A stretch of 64,000 nucleotides of DNA from Entamoeba invadens IP1 (lineage: Eukaryota; Evosea; Mastigamoebida; Endamoebidae): positions 62,001-126,000 of the forward strand of contig NW_004191756.1 of the NCBI RefSeq assembly GCF_000330505.1, written 5' to 3'. Made by a program: the position numbers and the translations under genes. Below, piece by piece: positions 1 to 9,886 of this stretch. Every line of letters starts with the position of its first letter. Position 1 is the first letter of the stretch. The notes under the pieces were generated by a model. The model saw only the letters and a program-made list of their open reading frames with translations. It was not told where the DNA came from and searched no databases.

Positions 1-3000
1 GGTGAAGCGAGTGGTGATGGGTGAAATGACCTTGGCGATGTACTTTTCTTGAATGTCGGGGTAATAGCTCTCACCAAAATAGGACTTGGAGACCTATTGA
101 AATTTGGACTGGGTGATCGCGACAATTTAAGTGGTGAAATTGGGCGTTGTACAAAGACGGGAGAGTCCAAAATTGGGGATCTGTCGCCTCTTGGTGATTT
201 AGAACGTGAGAGTTGTGGGGAGTAACTTGAATAGACGACATTTGATGAATTCTCAATGTAATTTTCTGTTGCAGAAATGAGGTTCTGGACATTTGCAAAA
301 GACGCGGGAAGTGTTGGGTGTGTGGTGTTAATAACAAGACCAAATAACGACTCGATACTCACATCAAGCTTTTCGATGTTTTTGACACTTCGAATTTTGA
401 AGCACGACGACACCGACAAATTTGTGATCGTCGTGCAAAATGTGATTTCGACGAGTTCCTCACATAATGAAATATCCAAATCTGTAATTTCGTATGTTTC
501 AAGATTGAGTGATGTCAGTGAATTACAAGAATCAAGTGACAACAACTTGAGTGACTTTGGGAATGTGAAGGAATTCAGTTTGGGGCATCTGAAGAAGTAC
601 ACTGAACTGATCTTTTTACAATTCTCCAATCCCTCAACTTTTGTGATTTGTTCACACATATTCATATTCAATTTTGTGAGCGACGTCGGTAGTGAAAGAG
701 CTTTTAAAGAAAGAAGTCCACTGATTTTCAACTCTTCTATTGCGCACAAATTGAGTCCTTTAATTTCCTTTAACATGTCACAATTTTCTAACACCAGATT
801 TGTTATTGAAGTGGGGAAGGTCACAGTTTTAAGACTGAATAAAGAAATCAATGCAAGTTCTTTGAGAGAAACCGACTTTAAATGCTTTAACTCGGTCAAC
901 CGATCACAAAATGCGACTTGTAATGTATTGAGTGTCGACGGAATTTTAATACTTTTAATTGTTGTGATATTCTCGACGCCAAAGTGCTTCAATGGGATAT
1001 TCTGTAATTTCGAGAATGATAACCCAAAGCAGTCTATGACGACCAAATAAGTCAAATCAGTTGTCATTTGTACATGTTTCAGTGAAGTGCATGAGTCTAA
1101 TGTAATATTTTCTATCTTTGCATTTTTAATGTTGATCTTTTGAAGGGTTTTACACCCGTTGCAATTGAACATTTTTAAACTATTTGGAAGACTAATTTGT
1201 GATAAGTAAGAGCAATTGTTGATCGTCAAATTTGTTGTTTGGACATTCTGTAAGTTAGGTAAGTCTTTACAGAGCCAACCCTCTATTATCAAGTCGTTTA
1301 TTTGTAATGGAAGAATTGGACTTTCAAGCAAGTAATATACACTCACTAACTCCGAGAATTTGATTTTGAGCTTTTCTAAGTTCTCTACAATACTCAACGA
1401 CTTGCACTTCGACAACTCCAATTTAGTGATGGTGTTTGGCAAGAATATGTTATTAATCATCGGACATGTAGTTATCAAAAGTTCTTTCAAATTGGTCAGA
1501 TCTGACATTCCATCAAGCAGTTTCAAATATTTGCAGTCTGCAAAGAAGAGTCGAGTCAGTCCAAGGGGTATCAAAATTTCTTCGATTCTGTCGACCCCTT
1601 CGACTTCCAGACTCTCCATCTCCAAGTTCTGAATACCTTCAAATGAAATAGAAGGGCATTTGTATATCTTCAGATACTTCAAATCGCCTGGAAAATAAAT
1701 TGCTTCTAAAGTTTCGCAATGGCTCAACTTGAGTTCAGTAATTCCCTCATTCAATTCAAGTACTTTACCTGTGTAGTCTTGGTAGTGCAACTTTTTCAAT
1801 GAATCGGGAAAAGAACTGATATGAAGTCTTGGCGACGAGACAATCTTAAACTCGGTAATTCCAATCTTTTCCAAGTCGAGTGTTTGCTCCAGTTTTTCAC
1901 ATGAAGTCACTGAAAATGTTTTTAACGTGCTTGGTAGATTCACAACTTTTAAAATGGGGCAGTACGTCATTTCAAGTTCAGTCAAATTGCCGGACTGCAA
2001 CGAACTGATTAGAGTGAGTGCTATACAATTCACTAATTGGAGTTTCTTGAGTGACTTTGGCACTTGGATGTTCTTTAAGTTGTTACAATATGATATCGAC
2101 AGTAAATCGACACCTTCTTGTAACACAAAGTTAGATGTAAAACAGTGGAGTATCGATAGTTTTTGGAGGGTGACTGGGTACTTTGTTTGCAACAACGTGC
2201 AATTTGACAGGAACATTGACTTCAAATTGCATGTTGTGTAATTCACAATATTGTCACAAGTCTCTTCCAACTTCAGCGATTTCAATTGTGGTGGGAGGAA
2301 GACGTGTTGTGTTCCTTTTTGTTGGTAAATAGAACAAAAATTCAAGTACGTGAAAGTTGTGAGATCTATGAACTCCACTTCGTCGCACCCTTTTATTTTT
2401 AAATTGAGTGGAAGGTACTCTGCAAAGCCATTGACTGCTGCTGATGTTATAATGTACCTCCCTTCATTCTGCAAGACCACTATATTTTTCAATTCGGGAA
2501 TTGAGTTATCCAACACCGCGTCGACGTCCCGAAGATGAAAGTCGAGTCCGTCGACGATCAAAGTGACTTTAATCATAAGCTTCTTACTATACACTTCGAC
2601 TATTTTCTTTGCAGAGATGACGTCTTTAGCTTGGCAGTATATGAAGAACGCCTTCAAGAATTTAGGAGAGAACATTTTGGACTCTCTGATTAAGACTGCT
2701 TCATATTGTGAGAGTGCAACCCTTGTGAAATCAAGTGAAAGTGTAATAATGTTTTTGAGTCTTCGCAACATGATTTGCGAGTTGGTTTGTACTATTAAAT
2801 GTAAGACAGTGACATGTCTTTCATATGAAGCAATTGGTTTAAAAAAGTCGACTGCATTTGATATGATGTTGTATCTATATTTAGTCTTTGGTATTTGTGG
2901 TGGAAGATTCAAAGCAAGCGTCTCCATTGCTGGGAAGTATTTCTTTAACACATCAAGTGGAGCATAAAATGAGTTAGTCTTCAATCGATGGATTGCTGAC

Positions 3001-3230
3001 TTACACTTTGTTGATATCAAAAAGAAGATATTAGTTGTAGGTTGGTCAAGTTGTAAAGCAATGACCATTAGATCTGGAATAGAGAGTTGACCAAATGTTA
3101 AAGTTGGGAGAGATGGAGTCGATGATGTTGAAGAAGCGTTTGGGGTTTTACTTGAGTCACTTCCAGGGGAAATTGGTTGTTGAATGATCGTGTGGATTTT
3201 TTGTGTCGACAACAACTTAGTTGCACGCAT
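1..3230 (-). CDS. Large leucine-rich-repeat protein, 3' end off the window
   Basis: The minus strand is open from an ATG at 3228-3230 (in-frame stop just upstream at 3240-3242) to the left edge, about 1,076 codons without a stop. The N-terminus is Ser/Thr-rich, then a helical head of about 200 residues like the one that precedes the repeats in Entamoeba BspA-like/LRR proteins, then many 21-24-residue leucine-rich repeats of the form NLPxSLxxLxxxxCxxL. The last 100 or so residues before the edge change to a Ser/Pro-rich tail with many SPR, SPS and SPI motifs, which look like proline-directed kinase sites. No signal peptide or membrane segment is visible, so I infer a cytosolic or peripheral scaffold; the ligand is unknown. 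The plus-strand ORFs here are antisense shadows. Family call is confident, function is not. Confidence 0.85.
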   Translation of the reverse strand, partial: MRATKLLSTQKIHTIIQQPISPGSDSSKTPNASSTSSTPSLPTLTFGQLSIPDLMVIALQLDQPTTNIFFLISTKCKSAIHRLKTNSFYAPLDVLKKYFPAMETLALNLPPQIPKTKYRYNIISNAVDFFKPIASYERHVTVLHLIVQTNSQIMLRRLKNIITLSLDFTRVALSQYEAVLIRESKMFSPKFLKAFFIYCQAKDVISAKKIVEVYSKKLMIKVTLIVDGLDFHLRDVDAVLDNSIPELKNIVVLQNEGRYIITSAAVNGFAEYLPLNLKIKGCDEVEFIDLTTFTYLNFCSIYQQKGTQHVFLPPQLKSLKLEETCDNIVNYTTCNLKSMFLSNCTLLQTKYPVTLQKLSILHCFTSNFVLQEGVDLLSISYCNNLKNIQVPKSLKKLQLVNCIALTLISSLQSGNLTELEMTYCPILKVVNLPSTLKTFSVTSCEKLEQTLDLEKIGITEFKIVSSPRLHISSFPDSLKKLHYQDYTGKVLELNEGITELKLSHCETLEAIYFPGDLKYLKIYKCPSISFEGIQNLEMESLEVEGVDRIEEILIPLGLTRLFFADCKYLKLLDGMSDLTNLKELLITTCPMINNIFLPNTITKLELSKCKSLSIVENLEKLKIKFSELVSVYYLLESPILPLQINDLIIEGWLCKDLPNLQNVQTTNLTINNCSYLSQISLPNSLKMFNCNGCKTLQKINIKNAKIENITLDSCTSLKHVQMTTDLTYLVVIDCFGLSFSKLQNIPLKHFGVENITTIKSIKIPSTLNTLQVAFCDRLTELKHLKSVSLKELALISLFSLKTVTFPTSITNLVLENCDMLKEIKGLNLCAIEELKISGLLSLKALSLPTSLTKLNMNMCEQITKVEGLENCKKISSVYFFRCPKLNSFTFPKSLKLLSLDSCNSLTSLNLETYEITDLDISLCEELVEITFCTTITNLSVSSCFKIRSVKNIEKLDVSIESLFGLVINTTHPTLPASFANVQNLISATENYIENSSNVVYSSYSPQLSRSKSPRGDRSPILDSPVFVQRPISPLKLSRSPSPNFNRSPSPILVRAITPTFKKSTSPRSFHPSPLAS

Positions 3231-3813
3231 CGAGTTGGATCAGTATCTTTTTTTGAGTGGTTTTGATGACTATTTTTATAAGGACTCTTCTTTAAAAGTA
3301 TCAAGAGTTGTTCAAAGTAAAAACTAAGAAAAAATGTTTACTTCTCTACTCAAAAGTGGTTGAAAATGTTAGAGAAATGTTATTGCTAACATGTCGGGAC
3401 TGTTGGAATCTTTTTGTTTCGTTTTCGGCGTTTCTTTTATAATTATCGAGAGGCAAATCAATTAATATGGTCAAAGCATTGATTTTTTGAAAAGATCAGA
3501 TCAATGGATCAAATTAATGGTAAAGTTTATTTAAGAATAATAACTCGAAAAAATATCATTAATGTTTTCATTGGCAATTCCATCCCAAATATTCGTATTA
3601 GTGTTTTTGTTAATTCTTTTTTAATTAAATTGTTATATGGATTTTAATAATATGTAATTATTCTTAAATTTTAGAACATTTTTCATTTTGTTTCGTCTTT
3701 TACTTAACAGAACTATTGTTACTTTTTATTTTGAAATTATATAACTATAATTAATAATAAAAATATTTATAAATTATAATTGTATTTTTTAATTTAATTA
3801 ATACATTTTTATT
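3231..3813. other. AT-rich spacer between LRR gene and transposon
   Basis: Contains the promoter side of the LRR gene. I see no coding region or RNA gene here. Confidence 0.6.
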
Positions 3814-3836
3814 TGTAACAGTATGGTGCGCAACCG
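3814..3836 (+). repeat. Left target duplication and terminal inverted repeat of hAT-like element
   Basis: TGTAACAG duplication at 3814-3821 followed by the 15-bp inverted repeat at 3822-3836. Confidence 0.72.
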
Positions 3837-4474
3837 TTGACAAAATATTTGCTGTTTGCCCGTTTTTCAACACAAAATTATACTTTGCTTTAATTGTTTT
3901 ATTTTTACAACTAATCGTGATCTTCAAAATCTCGAGATCTGAGATATTATTTAAAAGATCTGCCATAACAACCAAAAAATCAAAGCTAAAAAAATGAACC
4001 AAAAAATAATATTATTTTTGTAATAATGCATTTTAGTTTTATAAATTACTTTTTTACTTTAAAACGTTAATGCCAAAATTATTTAGCATTTTAATTAAAA
4101 ATCCAATATTTGCGCTTTTTTACCACCACGAATAAATGATATCATTTCAATGTTTTCAACAATTTCATATAATTGTTATATTCACTTTATATTATGACAA
4201 CAACAATACTTTTCATTATTGTTGACATTTAAAAACAGAAGAAAACAAGCAAAAATATGAGTAAAAACAGTATTTGGTAAAACAGTACTTGCTAAACTAC
4301 AACAAAATTATAAACTGAGTTAAAAAAACAATTAAATGATATTGTTTCTTTTGTTTTATATTTTATATGCAAATATTTAGTTTGATCATTCACATGATAT
4401 TATAAGTTGTTTGACAACTTTTTTTTGCATTTTTCATGATTATTATTATTTTTTAATAAATGTTTTCAATAATA

Positions 4475-4944
4475 CAGTGCTTATTGGTTTCAAATCGATA
4501 ATATTTTTTAATAAATCGATTATGTTTTTATATTTTCGACAGTATTTTTTATGGTTTATATTGTATTTAATGAATTATATTACTTTTAATGAAATAGACT
4601 GTTTTTTTTATAAATTATATAGCATTTGATGAAATAGACTGTGTTTTTTATAAATTATATAGTATTTAATGAAAGTGATTATATTTGTTATAAATTATAT
4701 GGCATTTTTCTAATTTATACAACATTTTTAGTAAAATCAATAGTTTTTTTCTAAAATATATAGGATTTTTGATAACTTATATAACTTTTGTTTGAAAATA
4801 TTTTGCTTTTTTTACAAATTATTGGATATTCCCGAATATTAGGAATAAAAATACACATAATAAGCAAGTTATTATTTGTTAAAAATACTTAATATGTAAC
4901 TATATTTATACTATTATATAACTAAATTTTAATCTATTCTTATT
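4475..4944 (+). repeat. Left 470-bp terminal inverted repeat of Tc1-like element
   Basis: Reverse complement of 6507-6976 with no mismatch found on reading through it. Contains imperfect internal direct repeats of roughly 45 bp around 4580-4700 built on GAAATAGACTGT and TATAAATTATATAG, possible transposase binding sites. Confidence 0.9.
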
Positions 4945-5018
4945 TAGAACCTCTTCTCAATGAGGATATTTTTTTAACATAATTATGTATATTTAAATAA
5001 CGGGCAAAAAATGATATC

Positions 5019-6321
5019 ATGCAATTAGATTATATCGACAGAAGAGATCCAGGAGCAAGAAACGACTATCATGAAAATGCACCATTATCCATGCAAGGGC
5101 AACCTGTACAACCTGTAATGTTGCCCCATCAAGATATCCCACCTCTTTAAAAAAAGATCACGGGGTCGGCCCCGAAAATTGGATTCAAAAAAGAAGAAAA
5201 CAAATACACGACCTTATTCTCGTGTTACGATTGATCAAAGAGATACTTTGGTTGAACTATGGAGTAAAAATGGTGATAACATGAATGCTTCACGATATTC
5301 AGAAATAATTGGGATTAAAAAAATAAACATTGAAAAGTATCTTTCAATGTTAAGAAAGGGGATATCAATATATCCAAAAAAAAACATTATAGAAGACAAA
5401 GCCGTACTTTACCTTTTCAAAAATTGGTAGAAAAAGCTATTAAAGAAGACACAACAATAAAAATAACTTCAATTAGAAAAATGATAGCACAAGAAGAAAA
5501 ATTACGCGAAGAAGAAGATGTTGATGAAATCATTTTGGATATTCCAAAAATATCCAAGGTTGCTGTTACTAAAGAGGACATTGATCTTTATGCACCTTCG
5601 ATATCATCAATTGGAAATTTCATGACTGGTAAAACAGCAACAGGTGAAGAGAGAGAAGTCCCTATTTTTTCTTTCAAAAGAACAAAGACAAGAGGGCCAA
5701 CAAGCAACACGCCAGATAATAAAGAAAAAAGAATTGCAGCAGTAAACGCTCTAAGGGGTTATATAACAGGTGGAGCACGTTGGGTTTGTATAGATGAAAC
5801 CAGTTGGACTGTAGCATCAACTCCTGCATATGGCTGGTCAGTTAGAGGGAAGGAAGCCTTCATCACAAAATCAAAAGGTGGTCTTCGCCTCACCTCCAAA
5901 TGCGCAGTTGATTGTGACGGACTCTCTTATTGCAATGTGGTTTGTGGAACAAACACATTAAATTCGTTCGAAGACTACTTCCGGTACCTAATTCATGAGT
6001 ATGATTTAAAACAGAGACAATGCGTTTTTTGGGTGGATAATTGTGATATTCACAACACTATGAGAAGAATGCTAGATAATACAAACCACACTGTCGTATT
6101 TAATGCTGCGTACTCGCCAGCACTAAACCCAATTGAAAATATATTTGGGATCTGGAAAAGTAGAGTTGAAAAAAAATGTGAGAACTTGGAATGGCATCGA
6201 AAATTTTCTTGAAAAAATCAGAGATGGTTTTTTAACTATTAAACCAGAAGAGTGCCAAAGTTGTTTTGAAAATGTTAGGGAAATTGTGTGGCCTCGAGTG
6301 TACAACCAAGAAAATATTTAA
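5019..6321 (+). pseudogene. Tc1/mariner (IS630 superfamily) transposase, frame broken three times
   Basis: Reading starts at ATG 5019 and ends with the stop at 6319-6321, but the frame changes three times, each time at a run of A: near 5149-5155 (7 A), near 5376-5384 (9 A) and near 6169-6176 (8 A). In order it shows a basic AT-hook-like RGRP motif soon after the first break, a helix-turn-helix region (about 5200-5350), the first catalytic Asp in CIDET (about 5790), the second in WVDNC (about 6030), and a glutamate in SPALNPIENIFG (about 6110-6150), the Tc1/mariner DDE signature. I count 32 residues between the second Asp and the Glu. Either a decayed copy, an assembly problem at homopolymers, or a gene needing slippage. 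Confidence 0.85.
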
Positions 6322-6506
6322 TCAAATGTTTTTAAACTATGTATGGTTAATATATTTCATTTATTAGTCTATTATAATGATATATATAATATATATAATT
6401 ATAAATTCAAAAATAAAATATTTGTAATAATTATTGATAAAGTTATATTATAAATTAATTATTTTTATCATGTATCATAATTGTAAAAATTTGTATTAAA
6501 ATAAAC

Positions 6507-6976
6507 AATAAGAATAGATTAAAATTTAGTTATATAATAGTATAAATATAGTTACATATTAAGTATTTTTAACAAATAATAACTTGCTTATTATGTGTAT
6601 TTTTATTCCTAATATTCGGGAATATCCAATAATTTGTAAAAAAAGCAAAATATTTTCAAACAAAAGTTATATAAGTTATCAAAAATCCTATATATTTTAG
6701 AAAAAAACTATTGATTTTACTAAAAATGTTGTATAAATTAGAAAAATGCCATATAATTTATAACAAATATAATCACTTTCATTAAATACTATATAATTTA
6801 TAAAAAACACAGTCTATTTCATCAAATGCTATATAATTTATAAAAAAAACAGTCTATTTCATTAAAAGTAATATAATTCATTAAATACAATATAAACCAT
6901 AAAAAATACTGTCGAAAATATAAAAACATAATCGATTTATTAAAAAATATTATCGATTTGAAACCAATAAGCACTG
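6507..6976 (-). repeat. Right 470-bp terminal inverted repeat of Tc1-like element
   Basis: Inverted copy of 4475-4944, ending in GCACTG next to the flanking TA. Confidence 0.9.
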
Positions 6977-7950
6977 TATAAATAAACGTTTTATTGTTGA
7001 AGAGATAACCACCAAAACTTGTTTCATTTTATTTTTTATCTACATTATAATACAATATTATCGATAGCAAATAAACAACACCAAATTTCTTTCCTTAATA
7101 ATAATTATCAAATTTTCTATATTTTTTTTGTTTTTTGTATATTGTTTTTTGGCTCATTGATAATTATATACACATTAATAACTTCAACAAAAAGACAATA
7201 GTCTCTTGTGGTTGTAAGTTGTTGGAACATACAGAGATTGTTATAACAATCTTTTTATAAACATTTCAACAATTAATCATCTTTGTTTTTATTATTTATT
7301 TTTATTACCACATACAAATTGATCTCTTTGAACGAAAACTTCTTGTTTTAACTGTTGTATTTAGTTGAATCAATAGAATGTCAAAGTCGTCTTTATATAC
7401 AATAAATTAAAAATGACTCATATCATTTTATTAAAAAATCAATTGTTGATTCATTCATTTTTTGTGTATCATGTTTATTACTACAATATTCATATAGCAT
7501 TTTAAACGGTGTCTTAATGTTTTTAGGTCCAATTGTAATTTCATTATTTTGTTGCTTGTGTTGTTTTTAAAGAATTTTACAATAAAGTTGGAAATGAAAA
7601 AAACAATGTGTTGTTTATACCAAATTATAAAATTTGCTGTCAATTTTTTATCTATTAAGTTATATAACAAAAATTTCTTTTGTTATCTTATTTTTTTCAA
7701 TCTTACTAATTTGTCTTTTAATAAATACAAAATATCAAAATTGTTGTTTTTAATTATTATTTGTTTTTTATCAACTTTTGAGACAAATAAAAAGTTTATT
7801 TACTTTTAATCAAATACTGTTTACACGTTTCAATATTAAGACAGATTTTACAAATTTTGCTCATTTTTATGAATAAAAAAATAAATTGACATATTTCACT
7901 ATTTTTTACAATGAAAAAAAAGATTTCATAAAAATGAAAAATTACTCTCG

Positions 7951-7973
7951 CGGTTGCGCACCCTATGTAACAG
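7951..7973 (-). repeat. Right terminal inverted repeat and target duplication of hAT-like element
   Basis: Inverted repeat 7951-7965 followed by TGTAACAG at 7966-7973, identical to 3814-3821. Confidence 0.72.
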
Positions 7974-8275
7974 ATAATATGGTTTATTTTATATAATTTT
8001 TAACTTGTTTCAATTTGGTTCAAAATTCACAAAAGACAAAAGTAATGTTATATATAACATTTCCAAAGAAGTTTTCAAACATCATTCTAATAGTAAAGAT
8101 TATAATAATAAACTATAAATAATACATCTCAATAACATAATTTAAACATCCCAGTGTTTTGCATTTAAAAATCCTCAAACCCCGAAAAAAAATACCATTT
8201 TTAATAACAAAATATTAAGTAAGAAATAAAAAATTCATTTTTAATAGTTGAAAAAGAAACTCAAGATATTATTCA
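7974..8275. other. AT-rich upstream region of the Vps23-like gene
   Basis: About 300 bp with no coding sequence seen; must contain the promoter of the gene starting at 8276. Confidence 0.5.
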
Positions 8276-9262
8276 ATGTCCCAAAATTCAGTGTATCAAC
8301 CAACACCTTACCACACAACACCGTCTTACCCATCACCTACACAAAACCCATTTCTTAACCCAACAACTTCTTCTTCACATTTCACACAGTCTATTTATCA
8401 AAATCCATACCCACAAATGTATACAACCCCTTACCCATCACCTTACCAAACAACAAGCCCACACATCTACCCATCTCCATACCAAACATTAGAGAAGAAA
8501 AATCAACCACCAAACGCTTATTCACCACAAGTTACTGTTTACCCAAAACTCGCTTCCCCAACACCAATAAACCCATACACGACCATAGTCCAACCAAACA
8601 CACGACCACAAAACGTGTTCCCACAAAACACTCCGAAGACTGAAAGTGCTTCCGTCGTCAAGACTCAAGAAACAACGCCAAGTAAATTACCAATTCCAGA
8701 AACACCAAAGAGTACAGAGAAATATATGGAGGGATACAACGCAGACGATGAGAAGGGAATTATAGAGTTGAAGCGGATGTACTCCGACGGCCTTCTATCT
8801 GTGGAAGCGTACGTCACTCTACGCGACAATTACTTGACTTCCGTCGATCACACGATGTTAGCCGACCAATACAAAGCACAGAAAAAGAGGGAAGAAGATG
8901 CTCGGTTAGAAGCCGAAGCTTCAAAGGCCGAGGCGATTCGCTTGAAGATGTTATCGGAGCGTCTTGCAACGGTCCGCTCCGCGATTCAAAGTGATTTAAA
9001 CTTCAACAAAGAAGCGCGAGATTGGATAGCAACGAACACCAAATCACACATCGACTTCCTCGAGACGTTGAAGTCGACTAAGTCTGAGAAGGAACTGAAA
9101 GTTGTTGAGTTGAATGCGAGAGTCATGGCGTATAGTGATGCAATAGAAGTGTTAAGTGTCTTAGTGAAAACTAAGAAGATGTCTGTGAGTGATGCGCTTG
9201 ACAAGACGAAGTCCCTTGCCATTCTACAGTTCAAGTACAAAGTCAGTCTAGTGAAGGAATAA
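8276..9262 (+). CDS. ESCRT-I Vps23/TSG101-like core protein lacking a UEV domain
   Basis: The 328-residue product has a Pro/Tyr/Thr/Ser-rich N-terminal third (PxPYxxTP and YPSP repeats), a linker, a charged coiled coil (about 185-290) and a C-terminal segment (about 282-326) with the pattern of the Vps23/TSG101 steadiness box: a helix starting YSDAIEVLSVLV, then an LDKTKSLAILQFKYK helix. In ESCRT-I this headpiece holds Vps23 to Vps28 and Vps37, and the complex sorts ubiquitylated cargo on endosomes. The ubiquitin-binding UEV domain that normally forms the N-terminus is absent; the Pro-rich region takes its place and could bind ESCRT partners such as Alix. The start is the first in-frame ATG. 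An alternative is a Vps37-like or unrelated coiled-coil protein. Confidence 0.6.
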   Translation: MSQNSVYQPTPYHTTPSYPSPTQNPFLNPTTSSSHFTQSIYQNPYPQMYTTPYPSPYQTTSPHIYPSPYQTLEKKNQPPNAYSPQVTVYPKLASPTPINPYTTIVQPNTRPQNVFPQNTPKTESASVVKTQETTPSKLPIPETPKSTEKYMEGYNADDEKGIIELKRMYSDGLLSVEAYVTLRDNYLTSVDHTMLADQYKAQKKREEDARLEAEASKAEAIRLKMLSERLATVRSAIQSDLNFNKEARDWIATNTKSHIDFLETLKSTKSEKELKVVELNARVMAYSDAIEVLSVLVKTKKMSVSDALDKTKSLAILQFKYKVSLVKE

Positions 9263-9368
9263 TTCCTTTCAATTGAGTGTTCTTTGCTATACCATTTGAT
9301 TAACATTTGAATAACATTTTCTTACTGTGTTATCCTTCAAACTGAAAAACTCAAACTAGCGTACTCTT

Positions 9369-9816
9369 ATGGTTCGCACCAAAGTCCGGTATATTCTTAT
9401 TCAAGCAATTCCCATCCGTGCAGGGGTAACAATCGACGTTCCCATGAACGAGATGGGAGCTTTAATCAACTCGGGGGTATCTAAATTATATGGCCTTTAT
9501 GGTGTAGCTCTCAACAAAGGGATGTCCATTGTATACAACAACCTTCAAGGCACGGGCGTATGTATCGTGAAATGTCGTAGAGAGGCTGCTGAGATGGTTT
9601 GGTCTTTTCTTTTTTTATTTAATCAGTCAACTAGGGTTTCCCGTCTTTTTCATTTGTGACTCATAGCTCAAAACAACACTTCCCTATTTCAGTACAAAAA
9701 CTATGCCATTTCCTTATGCTTTGAATATCATTCATATTGGTGGAACTCTTCGGTCGACTAAGCGTCATGCAATCAAGTTTAATAACCATATAAAACCCTC
9801 CGATTTTCAAGAGTAA
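9369..9816 (+). CDS. POP5: RNase P/MRP subunit POP5, two exons
   Basis: Exon 1 is 9369-9596 and exon 2 is 9667-9816, joined across a 70-nt intron (GTTTGG to TAG, phase 0), giving 125 residues. The start MVRTKVRYILIQ and the exon 2 stretch LNIIHIGGTLRSTKRHAI match the Pop5/Rpp14 family, where an MVRxKxRY start and an L..hHVGGTIR core are typical. The protein is a core subunit of nuclear RNase P and RNase MRP, which mature tRNA 5' ends and rRNA. Without splicing the frame runs into unrelated residues after EMVW. The gene ends about 70 bp from the convergent Rho gene. Confidence 0.85.
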
Positions 9817-9886
9817 TTGACTGCTTCAAGACTTCTATTCTTGAAAGAAACACAAACAAAGAAACAACTCATTATGATGATTCTTT

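Larger units (their letters stand above)
4475..6976 (+). mobile_element. Tc1/mariner-type transposon, 2,502 bp
   Basis: The element is bounded by TA on both sides (4473-4474 and 6977-6978), the target duplication of Tc1/mariner elements. Its ends read CAGTGCTTATTGG inwards, close to the CAGT start typical of Tc1. The terminal inverted repeats are 470 bp each and look essentially identical, so insertion was probably recent. Between them is one transposase-like coding region with DDE motifs, broken by frame changes. It sits inside the hAT-like element 3822-7965, so it is the younger insertion. Confidence 0.9.
3822..7965. mobile_element. hAT-like non-autonomous element (host of a nested Tc1-like copy)
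   Basis: The ends are a 15-bp inverted repeat matching at 14 of 15 positions (TATGGTGCGCAACCG at 3822-3836; CGGTTGCGCACCCTA at 7951-7965). The right terminus begins TAGGG when read inwards, as many hAT elements do. Both sides carry the same 8-bp direct repeat TGTAACAG (3814-3821 and 7966-7973), the duplication size made by hAT transposases. Removing the inner Tc1-like insertion and one TA leaves about 1.64 kb of AT-rich sequence with no recognisable transposase, so this copy is probably non-autonomous. Assignment rests on termini and duplication only. Confidence 0.72.

Noticed and set aside
277..2967. Plus-strand ORFs of 60-257 codons across the left end
   Set aside because: They are antisense to the continuous minus-strand LRR frame, whose repeat pattern is clear; no start or family signature on the plus strand.
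3751..4002. Minus-strand ORF of 83 codons
   Set aside because: It runs across the left boundary of the hAT-like element, so it is a chance reading of repeat plus flank.
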